Assembly: GCA_030765055.1 (NCBI GenBank)
Contig: CM060947.1
Coordinates: forward strand, 218,867,271-218,931,270
From: Mantis religiosa
Lineage: Eukaryota; Arthropoda; Insecta; Mantodea; Mantidae
DNA length: 64,000 bases
Direction of reading: 5' to 3'
Made by a program: the position numbers and the translations under genes. Below the pieces are notes generated by a model. That model was not told where the DNA came from. It saw nothing but the letters and a program-made list of their open reading frames with translations, and ran no database searches. Each line of letters starts with the position of its first letter. Positions within the stretch are counted from its first letter, which is position 1. Positions 11,328 through 23,620 of the stretch are shown here, one piece after another.

Positions 11328-11780
11328 AGTTAATTGATGGAAATTAATCATTTCCCACACTAGTCGTATATAGGCTAAGGTTCCTAATAGTCAGCATGAA
11401 AAATTCAATGCCATGGCCGGGATTTGAACCACGGATCTCCTGGTTTCCGTCCAGTGGTTCTTAACCTTTTAGCTACCATGGTCAACATGCCACCCTGACA
11501 TTAAATTCTCCATTTGACTCATATATTTCCCCGGTAGACCACTAGGGGCTCTCGCATCCGAGATACACCGTTTGTGGCGACTTACTATCGTAAGTACTTA
11601 CGTCCCAGGCTTCATCATTTAACTCATATAATGTTAGTTAATTGATGGAAATTAATCATTTCTCCACACTAGCCCTATATAGGCTAAGATTCCTAATACA
11701 TAGAGTCAACATGAAAAATTAAATGCCATGGCCGGGATTTGAAACATTGAATTTTCATGTTGACTCTATCTATATGAAGT
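11328..11780. repeat. tRNA-like repeat family C, copy 1 (tandem and partly palindromic)
   Basis: Two units about 308 bp apart (near 11330 and 11638) both begin GTTAATTGATGGAAATTAAT and run into CACACTAG...TATATAGGCTAAG. Unit 1 then carries a minus-strand tRNA-like segment (GGTTCAAATCCCGGCCATGG read on the minus strand, with TAGCTAAAAGGTTAAGAACC as A box). Unit 2 has only the end of this and folds back: AGAGTCAACATGAAAA near 11702 is inverted as TTTTCATGTTGACTCT near 11753. Related loci are 40020-40300 and 56435-56890. Confidence 0.75.
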
Positions 11781-11792
11781 TTATATAGTTTA

Positions 11793-12007
11793 TATGGATG
11801 AAACATATCAATTCAGCACATACTAGACCATACGCCTGGAGTGAAATTCGTTACAGGAACTCTGCAGCGATGTCGAAAGGCCGACAGTTGGTTATCGTGC
11901 CTGCTAGAGGAGAAAAGGGTTTCGTTCCAAACGCCTATGTACTATTTAAGATCAAACAAAAGCGTGGAGATTACTATGATAGTAAGAATTACAACTTAAG
12001 TTTATAA
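11793..12007 (+). pseudogene. DDE_3 (IS630/Tc1-related) transposase fragment, first catalytic block
   Basis: The frame from 11798 translates to INSAHTRPYAWSE, then KGRQLVIVPARGEKGFVPNA and GDYYDSKNYN. This is the stretch between the first and second catalytic aspartates in DDE_3 endonucleases of insect transposons. The first aspartate appears one frame over as MDETY at 11794-11808, so a one-base frameshift separates it from the rest. Everything downstream is missing. Other parts of the same kind of transposase lie at 21950-22352, 26572-26715 and 33360-33823. Confidence 0.65.
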
Positions 12008-12010
12008 GAG

Positions 12011-12782
12011 CTGTAATACTGGCTTCAAGAGGGATATTTGTTTTTAGACAGCTTGTGCATCGAACTACCCTCTCGTAATCTTACGCGTGTGACGCATTGT
12101 GGCTATAGGTGCACTATCCCCACCACAGTTACTACTCATCCCTACTGCGCATGATTTCTGTCAAGATAAAATAATACATCTTTACCCTTACCATGTGTGT
12201 TGGAAGAGATTTGAGAGAACTAGCGGTTTGTTTTCCCTTTCTCCTCGAAGAATTGCAATTTGACTTTATGCTTCACAGAACTTCGGTACAGTGCAGTCAC
12301 CCTCAAAATTATTGCACTCTTTTAAAATAGTACGTTGTAATCCATACATATAAAGTAATCCATTTTACTCAGGTTATTTACGCAAATGGCTCTTAAAAAT
12401 ATTTCAGTTTCCCTGTCAGGCAGTTTTCCGGCTTAGAGTGTAATTTTACATGGGAAACAGCTCCGTTCTGAAATTTTTTTCAACTTTACAGGTTTCCAGC
12501 ATATATGGGATCCGTTTTAGACAAGTTTTACTGTATTTTGGTTAAAACGGAACATATTTTATTTAAAAGACAACATTTAATAGTATGTACTCTGTCTTTG
12601 TGGGTTCGTAATATTAAGTTTAGTTTGCAGAAATTCAAAATGCTCTATTTCCGTAGAAAGACAGTTTGTACAGCCTTTGCAGCAGGACGACGTAACATAC
12701 ACCAACACGGTCTCTCTTGGCTTCACCACGTAAAAAAACAAAATAATTCATTTTCAAATCACTACACGGTTATCAGTCCTGC
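12011..12782. other. Intergenic sequence
   Basis: Nothing recognised. The open frame at 12505-12912 runs into the SINE that follows and is not a gene. Confidence 0.45.
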
Positions 12783-13120
12783 GTCGAGGCGTAGTGGGCT
12801 AAGGCAGCACGCATTGGTCCCTGGCCACGGAAAGCGACCCGGGTTCGATCCTACCCATGTGGTGGGGATTTTACGTTCCGGGTATAGGACCGGTGCCCAC
12901 TCAGCATCGTGAGGAAAGTGAGGAGCTTACGCTAGGTAAGCGGCCCTGGTCATTGAAACCAACAATTTCGGCTCGGGGATGCCGAGATGCTGACCAAATC
13001 ATCTTCCCCGTGTCGGTCGGGTGATCGTTCCCCTCTGCCGTGCGTAAGTGGGCGTGAGGCCGACAGTCGGGTTGGTACGCCTTGGCACTGTAAGGACTGT
13101 CGTGCCAGTGGTTATTTATT
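12783..13120 (+). repeat. tRNA-derived SINE, family E (single copy here)
   Basis: tRNA-like head with A box near GGCGTAGTGGGCTAAGGC and B box GGGTTCGATCC, then a 250-bp GC-richer body (GTGGGGATTTTACGTTCCGG, CGGCCCTGG, GGCACTGTAAGGACTGTCG) and the short A/T repeat TTATTTATTTA. The sharp local rise in GC and the Pol III boxes support a SINE. Confidence 0.75.
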
Positions 13121-14225
13121 TATTTACACGATTATCAGTTCTGAACTAGCAACTCAGTACAGTTCAAATGTATACACAACTCACACAGTGCACGAAAACC
13201 CACAAGTCCAATTACAAACTGACTAGCAACTCCGTTCAGTCCTAGCAGCTCCCTGTAGGGCTAACTGGCAAGAGCTTCCACCGCAGCATTTATAAACGAG
13301 CCACTGTTTCTGAAAGTTGCCGAAGCCACACGATGTTGCTCTCTCTCGGCAAGTGACAAGCGCTCATCACTCCGCGGGCTGGTTTTGGCGTTATCTGTCT
13401 CTTTTACTGCCCGCTTCTGTCTCTCTCTCTCGGTACTCGTCTAAGCAGCAGCAAAACAATTCCTCGCGACAATACGCTGACTTTTCTGCAAATAGCCTAT
13501 GAAGTCAACTTCATTCAAAAGTTCTGTATAATGTGTAACCCTTAAGAGGCAGGAATATTCTTTACACAAAAATGTAGATCTTATTTAAAGTAAACTTGCG
13601 AATAAGAGCTTTATTTTGCCTTTAACAGTTTTGAGGCATAATTTGTATTAATTGAATTTCGTTTATTATAATTTGCAGTTACCTACAGAAGATAGAGGAA
13701 TCACTGTATTCTACCCAAAATTCCCATACCAAAAATTCACCAGAAATACATGTTTTGAGACCACCTAAATCCCAAAGCAATATTTTATTTTAGAAAAGAA
13801 GATGCTGTGCGCGGTATCCTTGAAGTACATACAGCATAGCCCCAAAACGAGAAGTCGTTAAACAAAATTGTTACTTAAGGTTATCACGAAGGTTAGAAAA
13901 ACCTCCGCACTATATTAGTCTCTACATAGACCAAATGTTTGTTAACTGAGTTTCTGAAAAACATGTTTTGCCCTTTTGACTTAAAGTTTAACTTTTCTTC
14001 GAATAGCCTTCGATATATCCCTCATTTAAATGACTGAAAATATTTGGAACGCCAATTTTACTAAACTGAAATTGATATTGATTGGTTTTAATATGGTAGG
14101 TACCAGGAGAAGCAGCCATTTATTACAATTTAAAAGTAATGTACATTACACGAAGATAAAGACTTTGGTGCTCACAGAGGGGTGAGTTCTAATAGTATTC
14201 TATCTACAAAATAAATTCAAAATAA
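13121..14225. other. Intergenic sequence
   Basis: Nothing recognised. There is a short CT-rich patch near 13411-13430. Confidence 0.45.
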
Positions 14226-14434
14226 AGCCAAGAGGTCCCGAGTTCTCATCTCGGTTAGTGTGAGCCATCTGGATAGGTTTCTTCCGGGATTACCCTTATC
14301 CTGAAAGATGTATGTCAGATAACTCTCGTTAATTCTCAGCTCTATGCATCCTGGGCTCATTTGAGCATTATTTAAATTTTAACCATTTCACTTATCGTCC
14401 GAAATGACATGTTGTACGACGTTAATTAAAAAAG
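14226..14434 (+). repeat. SINE family A, copy 4 (5'-truncated)
   Basis: Begins at the B-box region (CCAAGAGGTCCCGAGTTCTC) and runs to the GACGTTAATTAAAAAAGG end. The A-box half is missing and the body is diverged, so it is an older copy. Confidence 0.8.
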
Positions 14435-15629
14435 GACATTGCAGTTGAATATGCGTAAAAACGTTCTAAACTATATCGATATTGTAAAGATATTTTATTC
14501 TGTGTGTACGTAGTGTAATTTCCGAAACCTCCACTCCAATTTTGGTTTCTTTCTTACGGACATGTGCTGTGATGTATCTAACTTGGCATAATTACTCAAT
14601 AGATACAAAAAAGGTTTAGAAAAATTTAAAAATGTAGTTTCATTATTTTAATTAAGACGTGTGTTGCTGTCTCATATGAGTTTCGTTTAGATAATGGCAA
14701 ATCTTTCAACTTAAATACTCCAACTCAATGAATACTTTGAACAAACACATTTTTGGAAAAATTTTCCGTTACATTATTGTTCTGAAACAACGGTGATATA
14801 GCCTTTACTGAAGGATGTACTTTAATGATCATTTCTAAATTTTTTATTCATTTAAATTCAGTTTATTTTTCAATTATAAGTTTCATTACCGCATGTATGA
14901 AAAACAATCAGCTTAAACAAAACAGTCATACCAAAGAAGAACCAATAATAATGAGAACGGAACCGCTGGTTATTTTTCTATCAAGCGCCTCTGGGTTTAT
15001 TTTTGACGTTTTGAGAAGTTTCTGTTCCGTGTTCCTGACAGCGAGGTTTTTGTAGTGATGTTTAACAACTAGCTAGGGCTTCTGTTTGTCTGAAACCTCG
15101 GTAAAGTTCACTGAGTTGGTGTCTGTATGTTTAAATGGACTCGTTTCCATGCTCAGAACAGAAGTTCAGAATTCAAACTTTGGTGTCTGGGATGTTTGAA
15201 ATGACATACATTGGAAAATTAGTTGGTTTAATGCAACTTTGGTAAAATATGCTAGTTGCAGTGGCTAGACAATAGGTCGGCACACGTGTGACGTAGTTCT
15301 GAACTCATAACTTTTGAAATATGACTCATTCAAAGATAAATTTATCATGGAAATTTATCCTTCGACTGTAATCAGATTAGCGATTCTCTTTTGCGGCTTC
15401 TGGTCGGTGGTTGTAAAATGTCAAGGAAATCATGTGAATAGTTCTTGCAATCTTTTATTTCTTCTACACAGTCTCCAACTATATACTTAGTTGCCTTCTA
15501 TGGTCATATTGTGGTACTTGACTAGCGACTTATAAATGGTGTTTTTAATCTATCAACTATAAATCTTGAATTTTTGCTTTTCCATTAAACACAATTATAA
15601 TTACACTCAATTTCATACTACCGACTCCA
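14435..15629. other. Intergenic sequence
   Basis: Nothing recognised. Confidence 0.45.
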
Positions 15630-15745
15630 CGGAGGATTAGGGGATTTTACTGGATAAAGGAATTACCCACTTCAGCCAGGAATCTAACCCGAGACTACAA
15701 GGGTGAGAAGCTAAACGCTGATGAGTGAACCACAGAGCCAATCGC
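15630..15745 (-). repeat. tRNA-like SINE fragment
   Basis: On the minus strand TTGGCTCTGTGGTTCACTC resembles an A box and GTCTCGGGTTAGATTCC a B box, spaced about as in a tRNA. No known tail is attached. A weak call. Confidence 0.4.
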
Positions 15746-15851
15746 AACATTTGGGTCATTTATTTTCTTTTTATAAGATTTTAAATTTCTGTTATCTTTG
15801 AGGTTAAGAGTACTAAGCGACCTAAGAGGACATGGTGTAGAAGATTAATAT

Positions 15852-16036
15852 GTGTAGTGTTTAACGCCCGGTTTTACTACATACGGTATCGCAGGCGATG
15901 ACACATATGATACATGAGATGAAGATGGAGCACCGGTGGAATGAGATGGCGGGGGAAACCGGAGATCCCGGAGAAAACCTGCCCCAGCGCCGTGTTGTCC
16001 ACCACAAATCTCACTTTGCGGTCGTCTGGGAACGGT
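15852..16036 (-). repeat. SINE family B, copy 3 (lacks the tRNA head)
   Basis: On the minus strand it reads CACAAAGTGAGATTTGTGGTGG region, TTTCTCCGGGATCTCCGGTT, then the body seen in copies at 5786 and 23621. It starts inside the element, so it is 5'-truncated. Confidence 0.7.
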
Positions 16037-16416
16037 AGAAGATTAATATATGGCGTTTAATTCTGTCAGTTGCGTCAAGATTTGTAGAATACGGCATGAT
16101 GTTACTGGTTGAGATGAAAAAGTTTATTTAATTTTTAAATTTCGAGATAAGGAAACCTTAACTGTAGCGCTTGAAGCCGAGTATTAATTATTTATACTTT
16201 GGAGTAAGTTTATCATTCAAATTATTTCCTTTATGCAAATTTTATCACATCTAGATGCTGCCGAAGTATATGCTAAGGTGATGGCCTCGAATTAAGATGA
16301 AACTTTGCGTAATTTAAGAAATAATTATTTCATATATTCTTTATATTTGTAAAGAAGATATACAATATTCACACTTTTTCTATAGAACTTCCAGCGTCTC
16401 TTAGTAAGACGTAATG

Positions 16417-16636
16417 ATTATTGAGTAATTTTACGAGCATATGAAAAACACATCTAATCACTTCGGCGTTTCTTATGAAGAAATATAATTATTAAATACT
16501 TCTTACAATCACTTAAGAATACATCTTGCCTCTTTGGAGTCATTTCATTGAAGATATATTAATTATTGAATACTTTTATGAGCACTTGAAAAAAATATGC
16601 CTTGCCTCTTTGGCGTCTTTTCGTAGAAGAATGAAC
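16417..16636. repeat. Tandem repeat, about 73-bp unit, three copies
   Basis: Units begin ATTATTGAGTAATTTTACGA (16417), ATTATTAAATACTTCTTACA (16488) and ATTATTGAATACTTTTATGA (16562) and each ends in a CTTCGGCG/CTTTGGAG/CTTTGGCG block. A partial fourth unit seems to precede them. Confidence 0.75.
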
Positions 16637-16640
16637 ATTG

Positions 16641-18666
16641 TTGATTTGCTTTGCTATCATAACCATGCTATCACACATAATTTAACATTCATGGCCTACA
16701 TTATCACACGCATTTATTTCACTGAGTAATCTCGTTCACATCGCAAACACTTTCAATTGTTTATAACGATTTCTTCTAAAACATTTTTGAAATACATTTA
16801 GAAAAACAAATATAAAAACAATAATGTTCTGGGTCTGAAACAGAAAAACTACCCTTTCAACAATAACAATGATTTTAAACTTTTAAGGTTAGATACATTC
16901 CCATTTTCTCCTGTTGGTACTATGGATGGATCATATGTTTTCCTTTTTAAACAAAATTATTGTTTAAAATGAGCATATTTTATTACTTCAATTTACATAA
17001 ATATCCATTAATTATATAATTACACTAATTAAAACGGCAAGACCAGAAGACTCTCATGCATACTAAGCTTCCGGATGGATGGAATGTGGCAAGAGAGCCC
17101 TAGCGATGATGGCGGCGTTGATTGAACTTCCCAGGTAGTTTCTGTGATGGTCCCTCCCCAATCCTCATGGACAGGTTTCGACAAAGGCTTAGAGACAGTT
17201 CCTTAAAACACATATCGGATACTCTGCACACCTCATCCATGCGTCTGACCATGCACCTTTTGAGATGGGTAACAGGAAAATTCACGGAAGTGTATAATCC
17301 ACTAAAGTATTCGTCTATCGATCTGAGAAGACGTGCAGTCTAAACAAGGACTTTCAGAAAAGGCTCACACGCTACCGCCTGAGCCATCTTGTTCGGCATA
17401 TCTTGTTACACCACTAATTGTCCAGTCGAATAAGTTTAGTACGTGATTAGAAACTAACTTGATGAAGCCTTACAAGATTTAGAATCTTCTATGTCAGTTC
17501 ATATCTGTAGCTTTTTAAACGAAGCAGCATAAAGCTCGCCAAAGTAAAGAGTTTTGCTATCCATTACCTTAGTAAATAGTATAATAAAATCTGATCAAAT
17601 ACATTTTTCTACCCGATAATGTTTAGTTTTATGCATCGTCTAAAATATCTTCTTAGAAAACCATGTTTTACCTCATATTAAAACAAAATAATCATTTTCA
17701 GAAAGAATTTCATTACAAATGTCTGTGTAATCAACTGATGGGTACAGAAAACCTAATTGATACTCAGATACTTAAAATCGGGGTACAATACGAAGAAGCA
17801 TTCCATATAACAGTTTTTTGATTTTGTCACAGTTTTCATTTTTAAGGTATGTCAGACACACGTACACACACACCCGGACCTCTTTCTAGAATTCATATGC
17901 CTCAGAACGTATTTTTACGGTGAATCTGAAGCCGTTATTTATGGTCGGCCCCAGGAAAAAGTTATTTATGGGTTTTGAAATGTTGTTTGAAATATAAAAG
18001 ACAATTGTTAAAATGTTTGTATGTTATATGAAAGTATAGTCATTAATGGAAGAAAGACAAGAGAACTACAGTTAGCGACGAGGATTTATATCGATATAGA
18101 GTGGTTACTGTGGGGACGGCATCAACATCCTGAAGACCCTTGACAGATTTTCTCTCTGAACGAGAAAGACGTATTTTTGAAGAGGTTGCGGAAAATTGTA
18201 TTTATTTAATTTATAATATGTGGTTGTATAGTAAATAATGACCTTTAAAGCAATACAAATGTTATTATTTCAATAATTTAGAAGAAATAAGAACATCGAT
18301 CCGAGACCACGTCCAGGAGTTTGAGATTTGTGTTCGCCGACTGCAGTTATGTTGGGGAAAGCAAGCTTAAGTTCTTTATCAAACTGTTATATGTAACCAA
18401 AGTGGTTACAACACGATTAAAATATGATGTTAAACGGATATAAAATACTACAAATTGATGTCCCCACAAGCGAAATAAAATCATATTTCAAATTGACGCC
18501 TAACGTATTGAATAATATAAGACACAACTGACGATTAAAAATTATTGTACTTCAAACTGACGCCCAATGCACAGCTGGAATAGGATCGATGCAAGATAGA
18601 AGGAAAGATTCGCTGGAAAGATTACATATTGTAATAACATATTACATATTACAAATTACGAATTGA
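16641..18666. other. Intergenic sequence
   Basis: No gene or repeat recognised. Around 17090-17390 the composition is less AT-rich, with short overlapping open frames on both strands. None resembles a known family. Confidence 0.45.
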
Positions 18667-18850
18667 CTGAATTATATAGAATTTATGCTGTACTATATCT
18701 GTGATTTACCTTTATTTTAAGACTGAATTATATAGAACTTATGCTTTAATATATTTGTGTTTTACCTTTATTTCAAAACTGAATTATATAGAGCTTATGC
18801 TTTACTATATTTGTGATTTATCTTTATTTCAAGACCAAATTATATAGAAC
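18667..18850. repeat. Tandem repeat, 56-bp unit, about 3.2 copies
   Basis: CTGAATTATATAGA starts units at 18667, 18723 and 18779, with a fourth partial start (CCAAATTATATAGAAC) near 18835. Each unit continues TTATGCT...GTGATTTACCTTTATTT. Confidence 0.9.
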
Positions 18851-18969
18851 ATTTTTCCCACATGGAATAACAGGACATGATCAGTCTCTTATGTTTACTA
18901 CATACAGTTTGGACCGTTTGGTGCTATTATAAAAGAGATAAAAGGTTAAGGTTATCTTCAACGCTTCTT

Positions 18970-19150
18970 TGCTAGACACTGTTTCCGAGAACGCGAGTTC
19001 AAACCGGCGGAGGACGTGGGTATTTTCGGGATGAGAACCCTTCTAAAGGAAAATAAAGCTGAGGTGCCCTGTTGGTAGATTTACGGCACGAGAAAGAATC
19101 TTAAGTATGATAAAGAGACCTATGAGTAAAATTAGGCTATCTCGTCCAGT
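18970..19150 (+). repeat. SINE family D, copy 3
   Basis: GAGTTCAAACCGGCGGAGGA, then the diverged body and GTATGATAAAGAGACCTATG tail block shared with the other D copies. Confidence 0.6.
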
Positions 19151-19499
19151 ACAGAATAGCACGCTGTGAAACAGAGCACGTAAAGAGCGGCCATAGTTAA
19201 AAGCTCATCTTGCTCCTTGAGTGGTTTTTCCGGGCAACCCACCTAGTCCACACGTCCGATAAGTTGCCGCACATCCACGGAGAATAGGTTTCTTTGTTAA
19301 GGTTTATATCTAAATATGTACATAACATTTCCATATTGAGAAATGCAAAGGTTGTTTGTCTATTCCTTCCTACTTTTTCGTCATTTCTTCATCTGCCTCT
19401 CTACCCTCTTTGTTTTCCTCTCTCTTTCCTTACTCCATCTTCCCCTACATTACTTTAATTCCTTTCTGTACAATTTACGTATCATGCAACATTTTGAAA

Positions 19500-19910
19500 G
19501 CCAATAGTGCAAATTTAATTCAGAACAAAAGTAAAAACTTATCCTTTACATCCATAAAAAGATTAATCAAAAGAAAATATGAAAACAAACAAAACCAATC
19601 AGTATCTAACAAAGCCAAAGGTAAAAAATGGAACATTTTAATTAAAAATCCAGAAATTATTCCAGAAATCCCACGTAAAGCTGCAGTAGCAAATTTTAGA
19701 TTACTTAGGAACATGATTATTTGGCCAAACACTTACAGAGAATATGAATTTATACAAGTCTAAATTATCCTCTGTGCAACAAAGAAGAGGAAATGACTGA
19801 AGAACATCTTTTAACCTGTGAAGCCCTACCTGCCAGATCCACCACACAGAAATATTGGAGTGCAAGAGAGCTAACAGCTTCATTGCCAAAGCTTAGCATT
19901 TTCTGGTGTT
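19500..19910 (+). pseudogene. LINE polyprotein C-terminal remnant (frameshifted)
   Basis: The frame to 19763 carries IPRKAAVANFRLL, typical of the C-terminal part of arthropod LINE polyproteins. After a frameshift the reading continues with LCNKEEEMTEEHLLTC-like residues (a C-x2-C...H...C knuckle) and KYWSARELTASLPKLSIF, where similarity ends at about 19905. It is 5'-truncated and broken. The last 36 bases before its end are the same sequence found as a tiny insertion at 46474-46514. Confidence 0.65.
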
Positions 19911-21205
19911 AATGTAATAAAAAGATAACCGTTAAATCTTCTACTCGCTTTCTGACAATGGCAGCGTAGCACAGCTTTCATTAATGCAGATGCTTATGCG
20001 GAACTCTTCTACCTTCACTCTAGACTTCCTCCGTTCCCTTGACGACGGAGAGATAAGCCAGTTTTCTCTTTCCTCTTCTAACTACATTCTCATCTTCTAA
20101 AAAGCATATAAATAAATACCTTGTATGTCGGTGTGAGCTTAAGAAATATAACATGCGTTCTTCCTTTATTGATTATACCTATACTTTTAGACTGTCATAT
20201 TTATGATGGTAATAAGTATAACAAAAGAACAAAAACGGCTAATAAAATTTCCCATTTTATGCCAGAATTGGCATGTTCAAATGATCAGTTAGAAATCCTT
20301 CTGAATCATGGCAACCAACAAGATCTACCAATAAGATGAGCGTTAATCGATATTTAAAATCTCATTGTTGAGAACAGGTCAGTTCATTTAGTACACCGAT
20401 GTTGTCAAATTATGAGAAACGCATATAAATGTTGTACATGAAGCCAATTTAATTCTTGACCGTCAAATCTCACCCCAGGCTGAAATTAATATCTTGATTT
20501 ATCCTCAGGATGCACATACCTACGGTAGCTATAGAGGTAAGGCCTACAAGTTCATTTGAGCACTGACTATACATGTCTTCTAAAGGACGTAAAACTAGAA
20601 TGTATGTCTATAAATTCACGTATAAAACACTAACGAAACTGATTGTTTCATTCGTGCTATTTAACCTATATTTACCTAGAAATGATTTCAAATTAAATAA
20701 GTGCTAGTTCTGTAAGTAGACTTATATACAGTGCATAGAGAAATATGTTAAGAAGCTTGTAGCTCAATCTATTGGAAAGGAAAATGAGGCAAAACATAAT
20801 CGCCAATATTTAATAAATATCTTCAGATATACTCTTGAAATTTGAAACCTGAAAAGATAAAATTTGGAAGAATTTGGAAACCGATATCGTAAGAAAAAAG
20901 ATGGGAAAAGGTTTGAACACCAGAGTAGAGCTCAAAAGTTATGTCATATATAACATTTTAAATTATTTATAGTAATAATATTATAATTAATTTGTAATTA
21001 ATCACTCAATGACTCACGTAGTAGTGCAAGAGTCCGTGCATGTAAGCCTCTTATGGAAAGAACTAGAAGTATTCCGCATGGCTTATCTAATACCGGAAGA
21101 GGCAGATAGTCTGAGACACGTGCATAGAAGGCAGACCTGTGGGTGAGGCGATGTCCTCGTGTTTAGAAGCCAAGTTAAAGCAATGTATTCATAAAGTAAT
21201 TGACT
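19911..21205. other. Intergenic sequence
   Basis: Nothing recognised. Confidence 0.45.
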
Positions 21206-21425
21206 TTTTTTTTTTTTAATTTACGTCCGCCCTAACGTTAAGTTATATCGGACGGTGAATGAATTGTGTGAAATGATGCTCAAATGAGTCCAGGGTCCAT
21301 GGAACTTAGAGTTACCCGACATTCGTCTTGAAGGATAAGGGAAAACCCCGGAAAAACCTTATCTAGGTAACTCAACCTGACCGAGATTCGAACTCGGGAC
21401 CTCTTGAACGTGAGGCAGATATGCA
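21206..21425 (-). repeat. SINE family A, copy 5
   Basis: T run at 21205-21217 (A tail on the minus strand), ACGTAAATTAA end, full body and B box GAGTTCGAATCTCGG. It stops just before the A box. It closely matches the family consensus, so it is a younger copy. Confidence 0.85.
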
Positions 21426-21840
21426 GATAAGTAAAGTTTAAGTTCTGGTCAGCTCTGAGATTGCGACCTGCATTACTACTTTGTAATTTTTCTAATTATT
21501 TTAAATTAATCCTTAATGCAACCAGTTGGACATTTCAATATTTTAGTAAATTCTTACCTATCTCTATTCTAAATTATAAAATATTGAGTCAAAATGAAGA
21601 GGACATTACGAACTATTCATAAAATATTAAGATACATATTTTACGTTACATCTCAAAAGTTTAAACAAACTATTTTAATCAAATGTTACAGCCATTATTG
21701 AAAAAATGAAACACTAAATAAAATATTCCGTGTAAAGGGTAGGGTAGGGGAATTTAAAGCAGGATGTTTGAAACCTCTTAGACATACGAACTTCCAGTCA
21801 ACTTTTCAATTTTGAGACTTGCAGACCATGTAGTATATAG

Positions 21841-22615
21841 TATGCGCGCGATAAGTTGAGCGCTCGGGTTTCAGGTCCTCATTCGGTAAGTTTATACTGA
21901 TATCTATTGGCTAATGTGCTAAGCTTTATCACGTCCACCATATTTTGTTTTGATCAATTTCGGTGTTAATTATCTAACCAGTTTACAACAAAGGTATGTT
22001 GCGCATATTATGGCTCTCAAAAGGGGACATACTGTTATTCGTCTACCTCTGTATAGTTGTGATCTTAATACAATTGAGCTGGCGTGGGCAAAACTAAGGA
22101 ATGTTTTCAGAGGATGCAACGTTACTGGTGATATGTTGGCCCCCAAACCTGCTGAAGCTTGCTATAGAAGCATTATCATCAGTAACCGCAACGCATTACA
22201 AGAAGGTCCAAGAGCTGGAAGTGAAATATTGCAGAAACAATGGTGTAATAGAAAATGCAATTGATGAAATAATCGTCAGGACATCAGAGGATACTAGCGA
22301 TGAAAGTGATGCACCGGACTCGAAGAATCACACAGTGAAAGAGTATTTGTAACTATTATAATATTTATTTTCTATTTTTATGTTATATAAATAGTGAGTA
22401 TATAAATATACAGCTTATCGGATCGAGTTCAATTTATTATTTGTCCACATATGACACACTTGCGGCGCATATCTATGCTTATCTTACACGCAATTTTGCT
22501 GAATTGTGTTTTTCAAGGTCGACCACTTTGCAGAAACTAAAGAACGTTAGCTCTCGCTTCTTCCCGTCTGCCCGCAACACACCGTAAATCCAGCGCTCAA
22601 CTTATCGTGCGCATA
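21841..22615 (+). mobile_element. Internally deleted DDE_3 transposon with 24-bp terminal inverted repeats
   Basis: TATGCGCGCGATAAGTTGAG... at 21841-21864 is inverted as ...CTCAACTTATCGTGCGCATA at 22592-22615 with one mismatch. TA-rich sequence lies at both ends (TATAG on the left, TAGTA on the right), in keeping with TA-target Tc1/mariner-superfamily elements. The interior holds the last part of a DDE_3 transposase. At about 775 bp it is too short to be complete. Confidence 0.75.
21950..22352 (+). pseudogene. DDE_3 transposase C-terminal part (frameshifted)
   Basis: Frame 1 (21950-22264) carries GHTVIRLPLYSCDLNTIELA, the segment around the last catalytic residue of DDE_3 endonucleases (usually LPPYHCDLNPIELIW), then WAKLRNVF. 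After a frameshift near 22165 the frame ending at 22352 continues LAIEALSSVTATHYKKVQEL and finishes with an acidic tail. It lacks the N-terminal helix-turn-helix and the first two catalytic aspartates, so it is inactive. Confidence 0.7.
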
Positions 22616-22925
22616 TAGTACGTACCGCATACCTATTTTGAGTGGGTATAACCAAGGCATACGTAGAACATATTAAAAACATGTTTGAAATTGGTTAACA
22701 GAACTGAATATGTATTTTCGGTTAAATCTAGTACCGAAATCTTATGTTCTACAGATGGATAAAATGAAATAAAAAGTGTGTGTAAACGAGTAAATATTCG
22801 GATTATGTGTTTAATCATAACTATTTTGGTAATGCGAGTTTTGAAATAAATGACTTCTGCTAATATCTATCTGTAGTGTACTTTGGAGTCAAAAGCAGCG
22901 TTCTGAAGTTTATTATATGTGAACT

Positions 22926-22967
<42 letters not shown>

Positions 22968-23089
22968 CACGAACATTTGAAATGGTTATTATGAAATCTA
23001 GAATATGTTTAACATGCATTTATCTCGTCCAGGGAATAGACGAGTGAGATAGCTCACCCAAATGCAGTGAGGCTTCTTTCTTTTTCGTT
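22616..23089. other. Intergenic sequence with 37-bp T run
   Basis: A run of T spans 22928-22964. Otherwise nothing is recognised. Confidence 0.6.
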
Positions 23090-23320
23090 TTGTAATTTAC
23101 GTCCTCCAACTTTGTCATATCGGTCGATGAATGGAATGGGTGAAATGATGCTCATATGAACCCAGGACCCATAAAGCTTAGTTACCCGACATTGATCTTC
23201 GAGGATAAGGGAAAATCCCGGAAAAGCCTTATCTAGGTAACTCACCCTGACCGAGATTCGAACTCGGGACCTCTTGAACGTGAGGCAGATATTCTACCAT
23301 CTACGCCACTGAGGAGGGCA
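23090..23320 (-). repeat. SINE family A, copy 6
   Basis: Full-length layout: TGTAATTTACGTCCTCCAAC at the 3' end, the TTATCC/GGATAAGG body, B box GAGTTCGAATCTCGG, and the head ending CCTCAGTGGCGTAGATGG on the minus strand. Confidence 0.9.
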
Positions 23321-23439
23321 TCGTAGACTTCGAAATATTTTCTTTGGAATAAGTGCTACTTAATCAAGTTTGTGAACAAATTTTCGAAGAAGCTTTGTTT
23401 TTTATGCAATTCCAATAGAATTAACATATTAACATATAC

Positions 23440-23504
23440 GTATATATATATATATATATATAATGTGTGTGTGAGAGCGAGAGAGAGAGAGAGAGAGAGA
23501 GAGA
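23440..23504. repeat. (TA)n, (GT)n and (GA)n microsatellite
   Basis: TA repeats at 23440-23462 followed by GT and GA repeats to 23504. Confidence 0.95.
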
Positions 23505-23620
23505 TAGGGAGAATGTTTTTAGTGTTAAAACAGAATGGGATTTCAAACAGCGTTTACTCCACAGTATGTTGAATCAGTGTTATATGAATATGTGTTCTTT
23601 CCTTACATATAATATTGACA

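Noticed and set aside
17090..17390. Less AT-rich patch with frames on both strands
   Set aside because: No recognisable protein family and short frames overlapping on opposite strands.
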